DNA of 64,000 nt from an uncultured Clostridia bacterium (lineage in GTDB: Bacteria; Bacillota; Clostridia; Oscillospirales; Acutalibacteraceae), in assembly GCA_946566955.1 (NCBI GenBank), contig CAMNXD010000001.1, forward strand, positions 1-64,000, read 5' to 3'. Shown here one piece after another: positions 19,127 to 27,320 of the stretch; within the stretch, counting starts at the first letter, position 1; each line of letters begins with the position of its first letter. The notes under the pieces were generated by a model. That model saw only the letters and a program-made list of their open reading frames with translations, did no database searches and was not told the origin of the DNA. The position numbers and the translations under genes are program-made.

Positions 19127-20089
19127 ATGGATCGACAAGGACGAGAAATGAAAATTTTTATGGCAAGTTCCAATCCAAGTTTAGGGAGGGATATCGTTTC
19201 GGAGCTGGGATGTGAGCTCGGGAAGTCCGAAATTATTAGATTTAAGGATGGAGAAATATCGGTTGATATTCATGAGTCTGTGAGGGGGTCAGATTGCTTT
19301 ATTATTCAGTCAACAAGTAGTCCGGTAAATGAGAATCTAATGGAACTGCTTGTCATGATAGACGCTATTAAAAGGGCTTCTGCCGCAAGAATAACAGCTG
19401 TTATGCCGTATTTTGGTTATGCTCGGCAAGATAGAAAAGCCAAACCGCGTGGACCTATTTCTGCAAAGCTAGTATCTGACTTAATTACTACTGCCGGTGC
19501 AAACAGGGTTTTAACTTTAGAACTTCATGCGCTGCAAATTCAAGGTTTTTTCAATATTCCAGTAGACCATATGATAGCTGCTCCGTTTTTTGCATCTTGT
19601 ATAAGGGAGATTGAGGGCTTTAATTCCGAAGAATTTACGGTATTAGCTCCTGATTTTGGCTCTGTTGCGAGAGCTCGTCAATTTGCTACACGTTTGGGAT
19701 GTCCTTTAGCACTTATCGATAAGAGGCGTCCTAGGCCAAATGTAAGTGAAGTTATGAATATAGTTGGAGACTTAAAAGGGAAGAAGATAATTTTAGTTGA
19801 TGACATAATAGACACTGCAGGAACTATATGTAATGCTGCACGAGCCGCTATAGAAAAAGGAGGAGCTAAAGAGGTTTATGTTTATGCTGCTCATGCGGTG
19901 CTTTCTGGTGAAGCAGTTGAAAGACTTAAAAATAGCGTTATAAAAAAAGTGGTTTTTTTAAACACAATTAGAATTCCCGAAGAGAAGATGATAGATAAGT
20001 TTACTGTATTAAATATTGCCCCAGTACTTTCTGAAGCCATAAACCGAATTCATAAGGATACACCTGTATCTACTATGATTTTAGAATAA
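19127..20089 (+). CDS. prs: Ribose-phosphate pyrophosphokinase
   Basis: A 320-residue PRPP synthase. ATP-loop YFGYARQDRK, the flexible loop region RPRPNVSE, and the PRPP-binding VDDIIDTAGT motif are all present. The start at 19127 follows GGGAGAGAG; an in-frame ATG at 19103 lies ahead of this site. Products feed nucleotide, NAD, His and Trp synthesis. glmU-prs-pth is the common Firmicutes order. Confidence 0.95.
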   Translation: MDRQGREMKIFMASSNPSLGRDIVSELGCELGKSEIIRFKDGEISVDIHESVRGSDCFIIQSTSSPVNENLMELLVMIDAIKRASAARITAVMPYFGYARQDRKAKPRGPISAKLVSDLITTAGANRVLTLELHALQIQGFFNIPVDHMIAAPFFASCIREIEGFNSEEFTVLAPDFGSVARARQFATRLGCPLALIDKRRPRPNVSEVMNIVGDLKGKKIILVDDIIDTAGTICNAARAAIEKGGAKEVYVYAAHAVLSGEAVERLKNSVIKKVVFLNTIRIPEEKMIDKFTVLNIAPVLSEAINRIHKDTPVSTMILE

Positions 20090-20113
20090 TTTAAAAGGTG
20101 AATTTGATAGTAA

Positions 20114-20686
20114 ATGAGTAACTTAGACTTTATTATCGCTGGACTAGGTAATCCAGGGAAGGAATATGAGGGGACGCGTCATAATGCTGGATTTATGGCG
20201 CTTGATTATGTTGCCAGTAAGATAGGATGTAGCATATCAAACAGTAAATTTAAAGGGCTGTGTGCGTTTGGAAATCTTTCAAACAAAAGGATTCTTCTTC
20301 TAAAACCTCAAACTTATATGAATTTAAGCGGAGAATCTTTAATTTCAGCTATGCAGTTTTATAAAATCTCACCGAATAAAGTAATCCTTCTTTTTGATGA
20401 CATTTCTCTTCTTCCCGGAAAGCTTAGAATCCGGACGAAAGGCTCTCATGGTGGACAAAATGGAGTAAAGAATATAATAAATGTTTCTGGGAGCGAAGAT
20501 TTTTTGAGAATAAAGATTGGAGTGGGAAACAAACCAAGTCCAAGCTGGGATTTGAGCAATTGGGTACTTTCTAAATTTTCAAAAGAGGAGCTGGAAGTTT
20601 TAAAAGTCAGTTTAGAAAAAGTTTATTTATCTTTAGAGTTAATAGTTAATGGAAGCATTGAAAAAGCTATGAATTTATATAATTAA
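20114..20686 (+). CDS. pth: Peptidyl-tRNA hydrolase
   Basis: A 190-residue enzyme that releases peptides from stalled peptidyl-tRNA. GLGNPGKEYEGTRHNAGF contains the catalytic His, and LLKPQTYMNLSGES and GSHGGQNG follow. Length is normal. The ribosome site is weak: AAAGGTG lies 13 bases before the ATG, so expression may depend on read-through from prs. Confidence 0.95.
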   Translation: MSNLDFIIAGLGNPGKEYEGTRHNAGFMALDYVASKIGCSISNSKFKGLCAFGNLSNKRILLLKPQTYMNLSGESLISAMQFYKISPNKVILLFDDISLLPGKLRIRTKGSHGGQNGVKNIINVSGSEDFLRIKIGVGNKPSPSWDLSNWVLSKFSKEELEVLKVSLEKVYLSLELIVNGSIEKAMNLYN

Positions 20687-20778
20687 CCTTTTAAGTATGT
20701 AGCTAGGTCTTTAAGAACTTTTGAATTTTAATTTTAAGAAGTGTAAAATAATTAGTGAAAGGGCACTATAGTGCTGTG

Positions 20779-21582
20779 ATGAGTATGAAAGAGCGTCTTG
20801 ATGTTTTACTGGTTCAGCGTAGTTTGGCTCCAAGCCGGGAGCAAGCAAAGCGGCTTATAATGGAAGGGATAGTTTTCGTTGATAATCAAAAATCTGACAA
20901 ACCCGGAACCCTTTGCAGCGTTGATTCTAGCATAGAATTAAAAAGTAGTAAGCTAAAATACGTTAGCCGCGGAGGGCTTAAACTTGAAAAGGCTTTAAAA
21001 GTTTTTGATGTTTCGATTAAAGGGTTAGTTTGCATGGATGTAGGAGCTTCGACGGGTGGATTTACGGACTGTATGCTTCAAAATGGATGCGATAAGGTTT
21101 ATTGTGTGGACGTTGGATATGGCCAGCTAGACTGGAGTTTGCGAAATAATCCTAATGTTATTAACTTAGAAAGAACCAATATTCGATATTTAGATAAATC
21201 TCTTATAAAGGATGCTATAGAATTTTTTACAGTTGACGTTTCGTTTATATCTTTAACTATAGTTTTGCCGGTTATACGGGATATAGTTAGGCTTGGAGCA
21301 AGGGGAGTCTGCCTTATAAAACCGCAATTTGAAGCGGGAAGAGAAAAAGTTGGTAAAAAAGGTGTGGTGCGCGAAAAAGCTGTCCATTTTGAGGTTGTGA
21401 ATAAAATTTGCGATTTTTGTTTAAGTCAAGGATTTGACGTTTTAAATTTAGACTATTCTCCTATAAAAGGACCGCAAGGAAATATAGAGTATTTAATTCA
21501 CATGCAAAAGAGTGATAGTCCTTACATAGATAATAAAATAGATGTTGAAAATTTAGTTTTTAAATCGCACGAAGAGCTTTAG
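20779..21582 (+). CDS. tlyA: TlyA-family rRNA 2'-O-methyltransferase
   Basis: A 267-residue protein with an N-terminal S4 RNA-binding domain (RLDVLLVQRSLAPSREQAK) and an FtsJ-like methyltransferase domain with VGASTGGFTDC as the SAM loop and the KPQFE motif. TlyA proteins 2'-O-methylate rRNA. The start is uncertain: ATG at 20779 gives the family-like MSMKERL; GTG at 20755 or 20776 are in frame, and only AAAGGG around 20758 resembles a ribosome site. It precedes nadK, a common Clostridia arrangement. Confidence 0.9.
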   Translation: MSMKERLDVLLVQRSLAPSREQAKRLIMEGIVFVDNQKSDKPGTLCSVDSSIELKSSKLKYVSRGGLKLEKALKVFDVSIKGLVCMDVGASTGGFTDCMLQNGCDKVYCVDVGYGQLDWSLRNNPNVINLERTNIRYLDKSLIKDAIEFFTVDVSFISLTIVLPVIRDIVRLGARGVCLIKPQFEAGREKVGKKGVVREKAVHFEVVNKICDFCLSQGFDVLNLDYSPIKGPQGNIEYLIHMQKSDSPYIDNKIDVENLVFKSHEEL

Positions 21583-21605
21583 AAATTAAGGTGGAATGGT
21601 TTTAG

Positions 21606-22451
21606 TTGAAATTAGGGATAGTTTATAGTAAAGAAGGAAAAGAAGTAATTAGAGACGTAAATTTACTTCTTGAAGAGCTTTATTTTTTAGATGCCAAGGT
21701 ATTTGTTTTGGAGGAGCTTAAAGGTATAGCTATATTCAAAAATCTTAAATTTTTTTCAAGTTTTGAAGGTATAATAAAAGAAAGTGACGTTGTAATTTCC
21801 TTTGGTGGAGATGGTACCATTATAAAATTTGCTAAACTTGCCGCTCGATTTGATAAACCTATTCTTGGAATCAATATTGGATATTTAGGATTCTTAGCTT
21901 CTTTAGAAAGGAATCAGCTTAGTGAAATAAAGGATATTTTAAAAGGAAATTTTGAAATTCTTCCTAGAATGATTTTAGAAGTAAAGGGTTTACCGAGAAC
22001 AGATCTATTAGCTTTAAATGATGTGGTAATAAGTAGAGAAACTAGTTCACATATTTCTAGTTATAGCGTTTTTCAAGGCTTTAGTAGAGTATGCCATCAC
22101 ATTGCGGATGGAATTATTTTATCATCTCCTTCCGGGTCTACTGCTTATTCATTTTCAGCAGGTGGACCTATAATTGATCCGAAATTAAATTGCTTGGCTA
22201 TAACGCCGATATGTCCTCATTCTTTAAATTCTAGAAGCTTTATAGTTGGAACAAAAACGCCGCTCGAGGTTGAGTACTCTCCTAAGAAAGGGTCTAGAGT
22301 AAATATTTTTATTGATGGAAAACTTTACTTTTCGGGTGAAGAAAAAGGAAGAATTTTAATTCATAGATCTAAGTTAATAGCTAAATTTATTAATTTACCT
22401 AGTGCTAATTTTTATAAAACTATTGATAAAAAGCTTATGGGCAAATTTTGA
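21606..22451 (+). CDS. nadK: NAD kinase
   Basis: A 281-residue NAD/polyP kinase. The FGGDGTIIKF motif with its catalytic Asp is near residue 62, and the conserved SPSGSTAYSFSAGGPI lies in the C-terminal beta-sandwich domain. It phosphorylates NAD to NADP. The start is TTG behind AAGGTGG. In related genomes argR and recN follow; here a PduL gene follows instead. Confidence 0.93.
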   Translation: MKLGIVYSKEGKEVIRDVNLLLEELYFLDAKVFVLEELKGIAIFKNLKFFSSFEGIIKESDVVISFGGDGTIIKFAKLAARFDKPILGINIGYLGFLASLERNQLSEIKDILKGNFEILPRMILEVKGLPRTDLLALNDVVISRETSSHISSYSVFQGFSRVCHHIADGIILSSPSGSTAYSFSAGGPIIDPKLNCLAITPICPHSLNSRSFIVGTKTPLEVEYSPKKGSRVNIFIDGKLYFSGEEKGRILIHRSKLIAKFINLPSANFYKTIDKKLMGKF

Positions 22452-22469
22452 AGCTGAGGAGTAATTGAA

Positions 22470-23039
22470 ATGGATATTAAAGTTGAAGTTTCGGCCAGGC
22501 ATATACATATATCTCAAGAGCATTTAGAAGTACTTTTTGGAGTGGGATACACTTTAAATAAAGATAAAAATCTTTCTCAACCCGGACAGTTTTCATCTCA
22601 AGAGCGTGTAGAAATTAAGGGACCTCGAGGAGCGATAAGCAATGTTGTGATTTTAGGTCCTTGCAGAAATTTTACTCAGGTTGAGCTTTCGCTTACAGAT
22701 TGCATTAAGCTTGGCATTCGAGGAAAAATTAGAGAATCGGGGAATTTAGAGGGAACTGATGGATGCATTTTAATTGGACCTAAGGGTAATATTAATTTAA
22801 ATCAAGGGGTAATTGTTGCAAAGAGGCATATTCATATGAATCCGCAGGAAGCTAAGTTTTTTGGAGTTAAAGATGGAGATATGGGAAAGGTGAGGATTGT
22901 AAGTAAATGTCGAAGTCTTACGTTTGAAGATGTTGTTTTGAGGGTTAACAGTAGCTTCTCTCTTGCTATGCATATTGATACAGATGAAGCCAACGCAGTA
23001 GGCTATAAACTTGGAATGACCGGGGAGCTAATACAATAG
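22470..23039 (+). CDS. pduL: PduL-type phosphate acyltransferase
   Basis: A 189-residue PduL phosphotransacylase, unrelated in fold to Pta. Two beta-barrel halves carry the metal-binding motifs SARHIHIS and AKRHIHMN plus AMHIDTDEA at the end. It interconverts acyl-CoA and acyl phosphate. There is no N-terminal microcompartment-targeting extension and no shell genes nearby, so it probably acts in the cytosol, for example with an acetate kinase encoded elsewhere. Its last five codons form the left arm of the terminator hairpin. Confidence 0.9.
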   Translation: MDIKVEVSARHIHISQEHLEVLFGVGYTLNKDKNLSQPGQFSSQERVEIKGPRGAISNVVILGPCRNFTQVELSLTDCIKLGIRGKIRESGNLEGTDGCILIGPKGNINLNQGVIVAKRHIHMNPQEAKFFGVKDGDMGKVRIVSKCRSLTFEDVVLRVNSSFSLAMHIDTDEANAVGYKLGMTGELIQ

Positions 23040-23079
23040 TGTATTAGCTCCATATTTTTTTTTTTTTTTTTTTTTTTTT
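23024..23079 (+). terminator. Terminator overlapping the pduL stop codon, with T25 tail
   Basis: A perfect 12-bp stem (23024-23035 with 23040-23051; GGAGCTAATACA pairs with TGTATTAGCTCC) has a four-base loop ATAG that contains the TAG stop of pduL. It is followed by CATA-like spacing and 25 consecutive T residues (23055-23079). Confidence 0.9.
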
Positions 23080-23119
23080 GGTCATGTTAATGATTCTATA
23101 CGATTTTATATAAATTATG

Positions 23120-23149
23120 TTGAGTTGCTATAAATAGATAGAGTATAAT
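23120..23149 (+). promoter_or_regulatory. Promoter of rsmH
   Basis: TTGAGT (23120-23125), an 18-base spacer and TATAAT (23144-23149), about 50 bases before the rsmH start and just downstream of the pduL terminator. Confidence 0.65.
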
Positions 23150-23198
23150 TGAAAATGTGGTAGTTTTCTTATAATTTTCTAGCAAAGGAAGGTATTAT

Positions 23199-24125
23199 TT
23201 GGACTTCAATCATAAGACGGTTCTCATTTCAGAAACGTTATCTTTGCTAAGCGTAAGCAAATCGGGTATTTATGTAGACGGTACAGCAGGAGGCGGTGGA
23301 CTTTCAAGAGAAATTGCACTTAGAAACCCAGAAGGAAAACTCGTGTGCATAGATAGAGACCCCGATGCCATCGAAGCATGTAAAAGTCGTCTTAGGGACT
23401 TAAAAAACGTAGAGATAGTGCAAGGAAATTTTTCTGAAATGAATGATATTGTACATAACTTAGGCATTAATCAAGTGGACGGAATAACGTTAGACCTAGG
23501 AGTTTCGTCTCATCAGCTCGACTCTGCTGAAAGAGGATTTTCCTATAAATTTGATGCTCCTCTCGATATGAGAATGAGCCAGAAAGGTAAATCTGCATAT
23601 GATGTTGTTAATTTCTTAGAGTATAAAGAGCTGAGGAATATAATAAGTAAATATGGAGAAGAGCGGTTTGCCTCCCGGATAGCTAAAACTATAGTAGAAA
23701 AAAGAGAAAGAAAACATATTAACACCACGTTAGAACTTGCAGAAATTATAAAGCAATCTGTTCCTAATTCAGTTAAAAGAGCTCATGGACATCCTGCTCG
23801 TAAGACCTTTCAAGCAATTAGAATATACGTAAATAAAGAGCTAGAAGCCTTGAGTGAGGGTATGGAAAAAGCCCTAAGACTTCTCAAAAAGAGAGGAATA
23901 CTAATAGTAATAACCTTTCATTCTCTGGAAGATCGAATCGTTAAGCAGAAGATGAATAGTTGGGTAAATCCTTGCCAGTGCCCATCGGAGTTTCCCGTTT
24001 GTGTTTGCGGCAAATTTCCCGAGGTTGAGCTAATTACTAAAAAACCTATTTATCCTTCTGAAGAAGAAGTTAATTTAAATTTTAGGAGCCGGAGTGCTAA
24101 ATTAAGGGCGTGCAAAAAGCTTTAA
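23199..24125 (+). CDS. rsmH: 16S rRNA (cytosine-1402 N4)-methyltransferase RsmH
   Basis: A 308-residue MraW-family methyltransferase. N-terminal HKTVLISETL, the SAM loop YVDGTAGGGG, LDLGVSSHQLD and the late ITFHSLEDRIVK are diagnostic. It methylates C1402 in the ribosomal P site. The start is TTG behind AGGAAGG. It normally opens the division and cell-wall cluster; mraZ is absent upstream and ftsI, mraY and murD are absent downstream. Confidence 0.95.
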   Translation: MDFNHKTVLISETLSLLSVSKSGIYVDGTAGGGGLSREIALRNPEGKLVCIDRDPDAIEACKSRLRDLKNVEIVQGNFSEMNDIVHNLGINQVDGITLDLGVSSHQLDSAERGFSYKFDAPLDMRMSQKGKSAYDVVNFLEYKELRNIISKYGEERFASRIAKTIVEKRERKHINTTLELAEIIKQSVPNSVKRAHGHPARKTFQAIRIYVNKELEALSEGMEKALRLLKKRGILIVITFHSLEDRIVKQKMNSWVNPCQCPSEFPVCVCGKFPEVELITKKPIYPSEEEVNLNFRSRSAKLRACKKL

Positions 24126-24157
24126 AGCTTAGGAATTTTTAGGAGGTATAATTAGTA

Positions 24158-24556
24158 GTGCAAGATTACGACCAAGCGTATGATTTTGAAACGTTTCAAA
24201 GTAGTGCTAACCAAAAGCAAGCGACGATAATTGAGCTACCGAGTTTAGAGTCCAGAAGAAAAAATAAATATAAGCAGAAATTAAAGTTTTGGACGGTTTG
24301 TTTTTCTGTATTTTTAGCTTCAGGAATAGGAGTAGGTGGGTTTTTGTTTTCTCAAGCCAAACTTGCTGAATATACTTATCATGCTGCTATGATAGGTAAA
24401 AAGCTTGAAGAATTTAAGAATCAAAATGAGCAGCTTCGGATTAAATTAATTTCAAATAGTAAAGGGGTAAGTAGCGATAGCACGAGTGTTAACTCAAAAG
24501 AAGATTACGTAGAAGTAATTGCTATACCTGCAGGTGATAAAGCAGAATTAAGCTAG
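24158..24556 (+). CDS. FtsL-like single-pass septum protein
   Basis: A 132-residue protein with a cytoplasmic N-terminus of about 48 residues, one transmembrane segment (FWTVCFSVFLASGIGVGGFL, about residues 45-65) and a predicted coiled coil after it (KLEEFKNQNEQLRIKL). Size, topology and position directly after rsmH are those of FtsL, which bridges the divisome. Sequence identity alone would not prove this. The start is GTG behind TAGGAGGT. Confidence 0.65.
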   Translation: MQDYDQAYDFETFQSSANQKQATIIELPSLESRRKNKYKQKLKFWTVCFSVFLASGIGVGGFLFSQAKLAEYTYHAAMIGKKLEEFKNQNEQLRIKLISNSKGVSSDSTSVNSKEDYVEVIAIPAGDKAELS

Positions 24557-24562
24557 TAGTTT

Positions 24563-24594
24563 AAAAAAAGCCCAGGCAAGTTATGCCTGCGGCT
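24563..24594 (-). terminator. Terminator of the asparaginase gene
   Basis: On the minus strand AGCC-G-CAGGCA pairs with TGCCTG-GGCT around the loop TAACT (one bulged base), followed by seven T residues. It lies 25 bases beyond the asparaginase stop and may also stop convergent transcription from the ftsL-like gene. Confidence 0.8.
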
Positions 24595-24618
24595 AGTTAA
24601 ATATTTAAAAAACTTATA

Positions 24619-25623
24619 TTAATAAATATTAAACATTTCTTGTATTTTATTTAAATCATGAGTACAAGTTAAAGCTAAAGTGAGCAGGATTCTAGATTTT
24701 TGAGGATTTAAATTATTAGAGTATATTCCTTTTTCGTTTATTTCTTCTTCATTAAATGTGACAAGTCCATTTCCTATTCTAGAGCTTCGGACAATTGGGC
24801 ATCCTTGAGACAGTAATTTTTTTATTTCTTCTTCCCATTCATTACTTACTCCACCGCATCCTGCTCCAGCTATAATTATACCGTCTGAGTTTTTGGCCGC
24901 AAAATTAAGGATATCTTTACTTGCATCTATATAAAAGCTTACTATTTCTACTTTTGGAAGTTTAGTATTCAAAGAGAGTTCGAATTCGCTTTCTACAGTA
25001 TGTTTTTTTAGACTTAAATTGTAAAAAAAGACTTTATCATCTTGCATATAACCAAGGCACCCTAAATCTTTATGACTAAATGCATCTGTGCGGAAAGTGT
25101 TAATTTTGCTAATATCTCTTGCGCCATATATGGAGTCGCTAAAAGCTATGAGTACTCCTTTTCCCTGTGAATTTTTATTTGCTGCCAAGGCTATTGACTG
25201 GCATAAATTAAGTGGGCCATCTGGACTCAGTGCACTTCCTGGTCGCATTGAGCCCGTTAATACTACGGGTTTTTGGGTTTTTAAGGTTAGATTTAAAAAA
25301 TATGCCGATTCCTCTAATGTGTCGGTTCCGTGAGTTATGACGAAGCCGTCGATGTTTTTATCTTTGGAAGTTTCGTTTATATATTGCGAAATTTCCTTAA
25401 TATTTTCTAAAGAGACGTCGCAACTATCAACGCTAAACATATCGGTAGATTTTACATTTGCAATTGACTTTACACATTCGATTTCATTTATTAAATCATC
25501 AATTTCAACTTGAGCCGATTGATATCCTGAAGTTATTCCTTCATGACCTAATCCTGCAATAGTTCCACCTGTTCCAATTACTAGTATATTTTTTTTAGTT
25601 TTTGTCTTTTTAATTTTCTGCAT
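24619..25623 (-). CDS. L-asparaginase
   Basis: A 334-residue asparaginase/glutaminase. The first active-site segment GTGGTIAG carries the nucleophile Thr21, the second is THGTDTLEE, with the conserved VLTGSMRP and later AGAGCGGVS segments. It hydrolyses asparagine to aspartate and ammonia. There is no signal peptide, so it is cytoplasmic although its motifs resemble the AnsB/type II line. The start follows AAGGAG. Aspartate could feed the aspartokinase pathway (lysC at 35815). Confidence 0.93.
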   Translation of the reverse strand: MQKIKKTKTKKNILVIGTGGTIAGLGHEGITSGYQSAQVEIDDLINEIECVKSIANVKSTDMFSVDSCDVSLENIKEISQYINETSKDKNIDGFVITHGTDTLEESAYFLNLTLKTQKPVVLTGSMRPGSALSPDGPLNLCQSIALAANKNSQGKGVLIAFSDSIYGARDISKINTFRTDAFSHKDLGCLGYMQDDKVFFYNLSLKKHTVESEFELSLNTKLPKVEIVSFYIDASKDILNFAAKNSDGIIIAGAGCGGVSNEWEEEIKKLLSQGCPIVRSSRIGNGLVTFNEEEINEKGIYSNNLNPQKSRILLTLALTCTHDLNKIQEMFNIY

Positions 25624-25977
25624 AAATATTCTCCTTAATTCGATTTTTTTATTTGAATTCTGACCACTTGTATATTAACATAAAAAGAAAAAATTATCAC
25701 TTCAAATTGTAAGGCAGTAAAAAATTGAAAAATTTGTAATAAAGCTTATACGATATACTCTTAAATTTTTTTAGATTAAGTGTTATAATCACATATAAGT
25801 GGTTAAATTTATAAAACAGCTTAAGTATAATGAAATTACAGTATAAAACTTTGAAGATTTTAAGTTATAATCAATGATGTAAAAAGTTTTTAGAGCTCAT
25901 TTTAGAAAGTATCTAAGATTTAAATCTGCAGATTTATTTTTAGCTAAGCTGATTAAAGAAAGGGGAGGAAAGCAAGA
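25624..25977. other. Intergenic region upstream of the murI leader ORF
   Basis: AT-rich, with no recognised gene. TATAAT occurs at 25784-25789 but its -35 partner (TTAAAT at 25761) is poor. A perfect 16-base palindrome TAAATCTGCAGATTTA is at 25921-25936, about 40 bases before the leader ORF, and could be an operator. The right end carries a strong ribosome site GGGGAGGA. Confidence 0.4.
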
Positions 25978-26052
25978 ATGACTTCTGCTAGTAATTTAAA
26001 TTATATTTTAAAAGCTAAGCAGGAAACTTCGGAGGCAACGTGCGATGAATAA
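25978..26052 (+). CDS. 24-residue leader peptide overlapping murI
   Basis: ATG at 25978 follows AGGGGAGGAAAGCAAGA, the best ribosome site in this stretch, and opens a 24-codon frame (MTSASNLNYILKAKQETSEA plus four residues) whose TAA overlaps the murI start by eight bases. The murI ribosome site (CGGAGG) lies within it. The layout suggests translational coupling. The peptide resembles nothing known and could be only a leader. Confidence 0.5.
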   Translation: MTSASNLNYILKAKQETSEATCDE

Positions 26053-26851
26053 TTTAGCTATTGGAGTATTTGACTCAGGTGTTGGAGGACTAACAGCCGT
26101 CAAGGCTATAAGAAAAATAATGCCAAACGAAGATATTATATACTTTGGCGATACTCTTAGAATGCCCTATGGAAATAAGGATAAACTTACTATTATTAAC
26201 TATGCTAATCAAAATATAAAATTTTTGGAATCCTGTGGAGTAAAAGTGGTTTTGGCTGCTTGCGGAACAGTAAGCTCGTATTTAAGTAAAGTTAGTTCAA
26301 AGGTGAAAATTTTTGGAGTTATAAAACCTGCATGTGAAGCGGCAATAAAATCTACAAGTAGTGGACGAATAGGGGTTCTTGGGACTTACACCGCTATAAA
26401 TAGTAATTCATATGGAACTTGTTTAAGTCGGCTCAGTAGCGAAATAAAATATTGGCAAAACGCGTGCCCTTTGCTCGCTTCGCTCATAGAAGCTGGACAT
26501 ATTTCACCTCAAAGCTCTGTACTTAGGACGATTCTAGATTTTTATGTTTCACCGCTTTTACACAAGAATGTTGATACTATTATTTTAGGGTGTACTCATT
26601 ATCCTTTGGTAAATCCGGTTATAAGAGAAATTTTCGGAAAAGAATTTACTTTAATTAATTCAGGACTGGAATCCGCTCGAGCTCTTAAAGCGCTTTTAAA
26701 AGCTCAAAGGCTAAAATCAAATGACTCGAAAAATGGCAAGGCTACTTTTTATTGCAGTGGAAACGAAAAAAATTTTTTAGCAAATATAAAACTATTTTTA
26801 GAGAAAGATTTAGAATATGAAGTCAAGAAAATAGATATAGAAAAATTTTAG
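26045..26851 (+). CDS. murI: Glutamate racemase
   Basis: A 268-residue racemase producing D-glutamate for peptidoglycan. IGVFDSGVGGLTAVKAI and the two catalytic cysteines C73 (AACGTVSS) and C183 (GCTHYPLV) are visible. The first motif has Gly where most MurI proteins have Asn (ACNTxS). The start ATG is eight bases inside the leader ORF and follows CGGAGG. It is followed closely by a DUF1934 gene and argS. Confidence 0.93.
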   Translation: MNNLAIGVFDSGVGGLTAVKAIRKIMPNEDIIYFGDTLRMPYGNKDKLTIINYANQNIKFLESCGVKVVLAACGTVSSYLSKVSSKVKIFGVIKPACEAAIKSTSSGRIGVLGTYTAINSNSYGTCLSRLSSEIKYWQNACPLLASLIEAGHISPQSSVLRTILDFYVSPLLHKNVDTIILGCTHYPLVNPVIREIFGKEFTLINSGLESARALKALLKAQRLKSNDSKNGKATFYCSGNEKNFLANIKLFLEKDLEYEVKKIDIEKF

Positions 26852-26856
26852 AAAAC

Positions 26857-27306
26857 ATGAAAGAAGGGATTAAAATTAAAGAAAACTATCTAATTAAAGT
26901 TAATTCTATTCAAAGTTTATCCGGCAGCCAGGAACATACTACGCTCGTTTACCGTGGAAACTATATAGATCGAGGTGAAACGAAGTATATAATTTATAAA
27001 GAGTATGATGAAGGTCATCCTAAAAACTACACATTTTGTAATATAAAGGTTCAGGAAAAAGGCATTGTGACTCTCACTAAAAACACAGCTCACCAAACTA
27101 GGATCATTCTTGAAAAAGGTGTACGCCATTATAGTCCATACTACACAGAATATGGCCTTTTGACTATGACAGTCTTTACTCATGATATAAATAATAATTT
27201 GGGTAAAGATGGCGGGACTTTAAATTTAAAGTACGCTATAAATGTAAACACGAATCTTTTAGGTCTTACTGATATAACAATAGAGGTAAATAAATTAAAG
27301 AGTTAG
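26857..27306 (+). CDS. DUF1934 (YwiB-like) beta-barrel protein
   Basis: A 149-residue protein that matches the DUF1934/YwiB family by length, by the C-terminal GGTLNLKYAINVN pattern and by its position directly before argS, a conserved neighbourhood in Firmicutes. The fold is lipocalin-like; function is unknown. It starts five bases after murI with no clear ribosome site, so it is probably translated by coupling. Confidence 0.75.
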   Translation: MKEGIKIKENYLIKVNSIQSLSGSQEHTTLVYRGNYIDRGETKYIIYKEYDEGHPKNYTFCNIKVQEKGIVTLTKNTAHQTRIILEKGVRHYSPYYTEYGLLTMTVFTHDINNNLGKDGGTLNLKYAINVNTNLLGLTDITIEVNKLKS

Positions 27307-27320
27307 GAATGAGGGTAAAA

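Noticed and set aside
26917..27183. An 88-codon minus-strand frame inside the DUF1934 gene
   Set aside because: It is antisense to a gene with conserved context, has no ribosome site and no family features.
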